From: DATNNN01 sp035601815
GTDB taxonomy: Bacteria > Pseudomonadota > Alphaproteobacteria > Rhizobiales > Xanthobacteraceae
Reading direction: 5' to 3'
DNA length: 23,153 nucleotides
Assembly: GCA_035601815.1 (NCBI GenBank)
Contig: DATNNN010000029.1
Location: 1-23,153 of the forward strand
Part shown: positions 23,017 through 23,153 of the stretch, in pieces
How the letters are laid out: each line of letters starts with the position of its first letter
How positions within the stretch are numbered: position 1 is the stretch's first letter
Made by a program: the position numbers and the translations under genes
Notes under the pieces: model-generated
Told to the model about the DNA's origin: nothing
Databases searched by the model: none
Seen by the model: the letters and a program-made list of their open reading frames with translations, nothing else

Positions 23017-23046
23017 CTTGAAATGGGTCGGCCCGTCCGGCATGAA
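23017..23046 (+). promoter_or_regulatory. Candidate promoter of tRNA-Ser
   Basis: TTGAAA (23018-23023), 17 bases, CATGAA (23041-23046). The predicted start near 23053 is three bases before the mature tRNA end. The -35 matches 5 of 6 consensus bases, the -10 only 3 of 6. The same bases read on the minus strand (TTCAAG, 23022-23017) are 17 bases from AATAAT, a possible -35 for the permease gene. Confidence 0.4.
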
Positions 23047-23055
23047 GGCCTGACC

Positions 23056-23148
23056 GGAGACGTGGCCGAGAGGCTGAAGGCGGCGGTTTGCTAAACCGTT
23101 ATACGGTCAAAAGCCGTATCGAGGGTTCGAATCCCTCCGTCTCCGCCA
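23056..23148 (+). tRNA. tRNA-Ser (anticodon GCT)
   Basis: A complete class II tRNA. The acceptor stem is GGAGACG (23056-23062) with CGTCTCC (23138-23144), discriminator G23145 and an encoded CCA (23146-23148). The anticodon loop TTGCTAA (23088-23094) gives anticodon GCT at 23090-23092, reading AGC and AGU. The long variable arm (TACGG/CCGTA) identifies serine, and the T arm is GAGGG-TTCGAAT-CCCTC. It is intact and shows no sign of an integration event within the window; anything at its 3' end lies beyond the edge. Confidence 0.97.
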
Positions 23149-23153
23149 TCTTC

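Noticed and set aside
23056..23148. tRNA-Ser as a mobile element attachment site
   Set aside because: No integrase, and no repeat of the tRNA 3' end elsewhere in the window; the sequence beyond it is only five bases.
1..23153. CRISPR arrays, rRNA genes, insertion sequences or prophage genes
   Set aside because: No spaced direct repeats of CRISPR type, no rRNA motifs and no transposase, integrase or phage motifs were seen.

Overview
The window looks like core chromosome of a high-GC alphaproteobacterium of the order Hyphomicrobiales (Rhizobiales), in the Bradyrhizobium / Rhodopseudomonas / Pseudolabrys neighbourhood. The reasons are the gene order rpoZ - single bifunctional Rsh - pdxJ, a rhizobial-type Porin_2 outer-membrane porin, a candidate Irr-type iron box, and short palindromic repeats of a kind common in that group. 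The genus is inference. No phage, transposase, CRISPR array or rRNA was seen.

Layout. 1-3480 (minus strand): omega subunit of RNA polymerase (rpoZ, with its own terminator), the (p)ppGpp synthetase/hydrolase Rsh, and pdxJ, which runs off the left edge. 3661-4946 (plus): a NYN-domain (LabA/DUF88) protein whose stop overlaps the GTG start of a family-5 uracil-DNA glycosylase. 5009-7920 (minus): a tight five-gene run, dapA - smpB - VOC protein - peroxiredoxin - histidine phosphatase, with three start/stop overlaps or near-overlaps. 8054-11013 (plus): a secreted soluble lytic transglycosylase and an alpha/beta hydrolase, with palindromic repeats after each. 11171-15113 (minus): a Porin_2 porin with a strong terminator, an orphan XRE regulator with an arginine-rich tail, and a FAAH-like amidase.

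15179-20401 is the most unusual part: a cluster of nucleotide second-messenger genes. It holds a tandem HD-GYP protein fused to a LuxR DNA-binding domain, a small DUF3307-type membrane protein, and a CHASE2 class III adenylate cyclase (all minus strand). Diverging from the cyclase is a three-helix membrane protein with a CAP-type cyclic-nucleotide pocket, Popeye-like in layout. An extracytoplasmic sensor making cAMP, a membrane cAMP receptor, and a candidate c-di-GMP-linked transcription factor therefore sit side by side.

20415-23148: aspartate ammonia-lyase (minus) with a repeated TTTCGTG motif in its leader, an FTR1-type iron permease (minus) with a candidate Irr/ICE operator, and a complete tRNA-Ser(GCU) with encoded CCA (plus). 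The permease and tRNA promoters appear to be back to back. All functional calls are from reading the sequence, with no database search.
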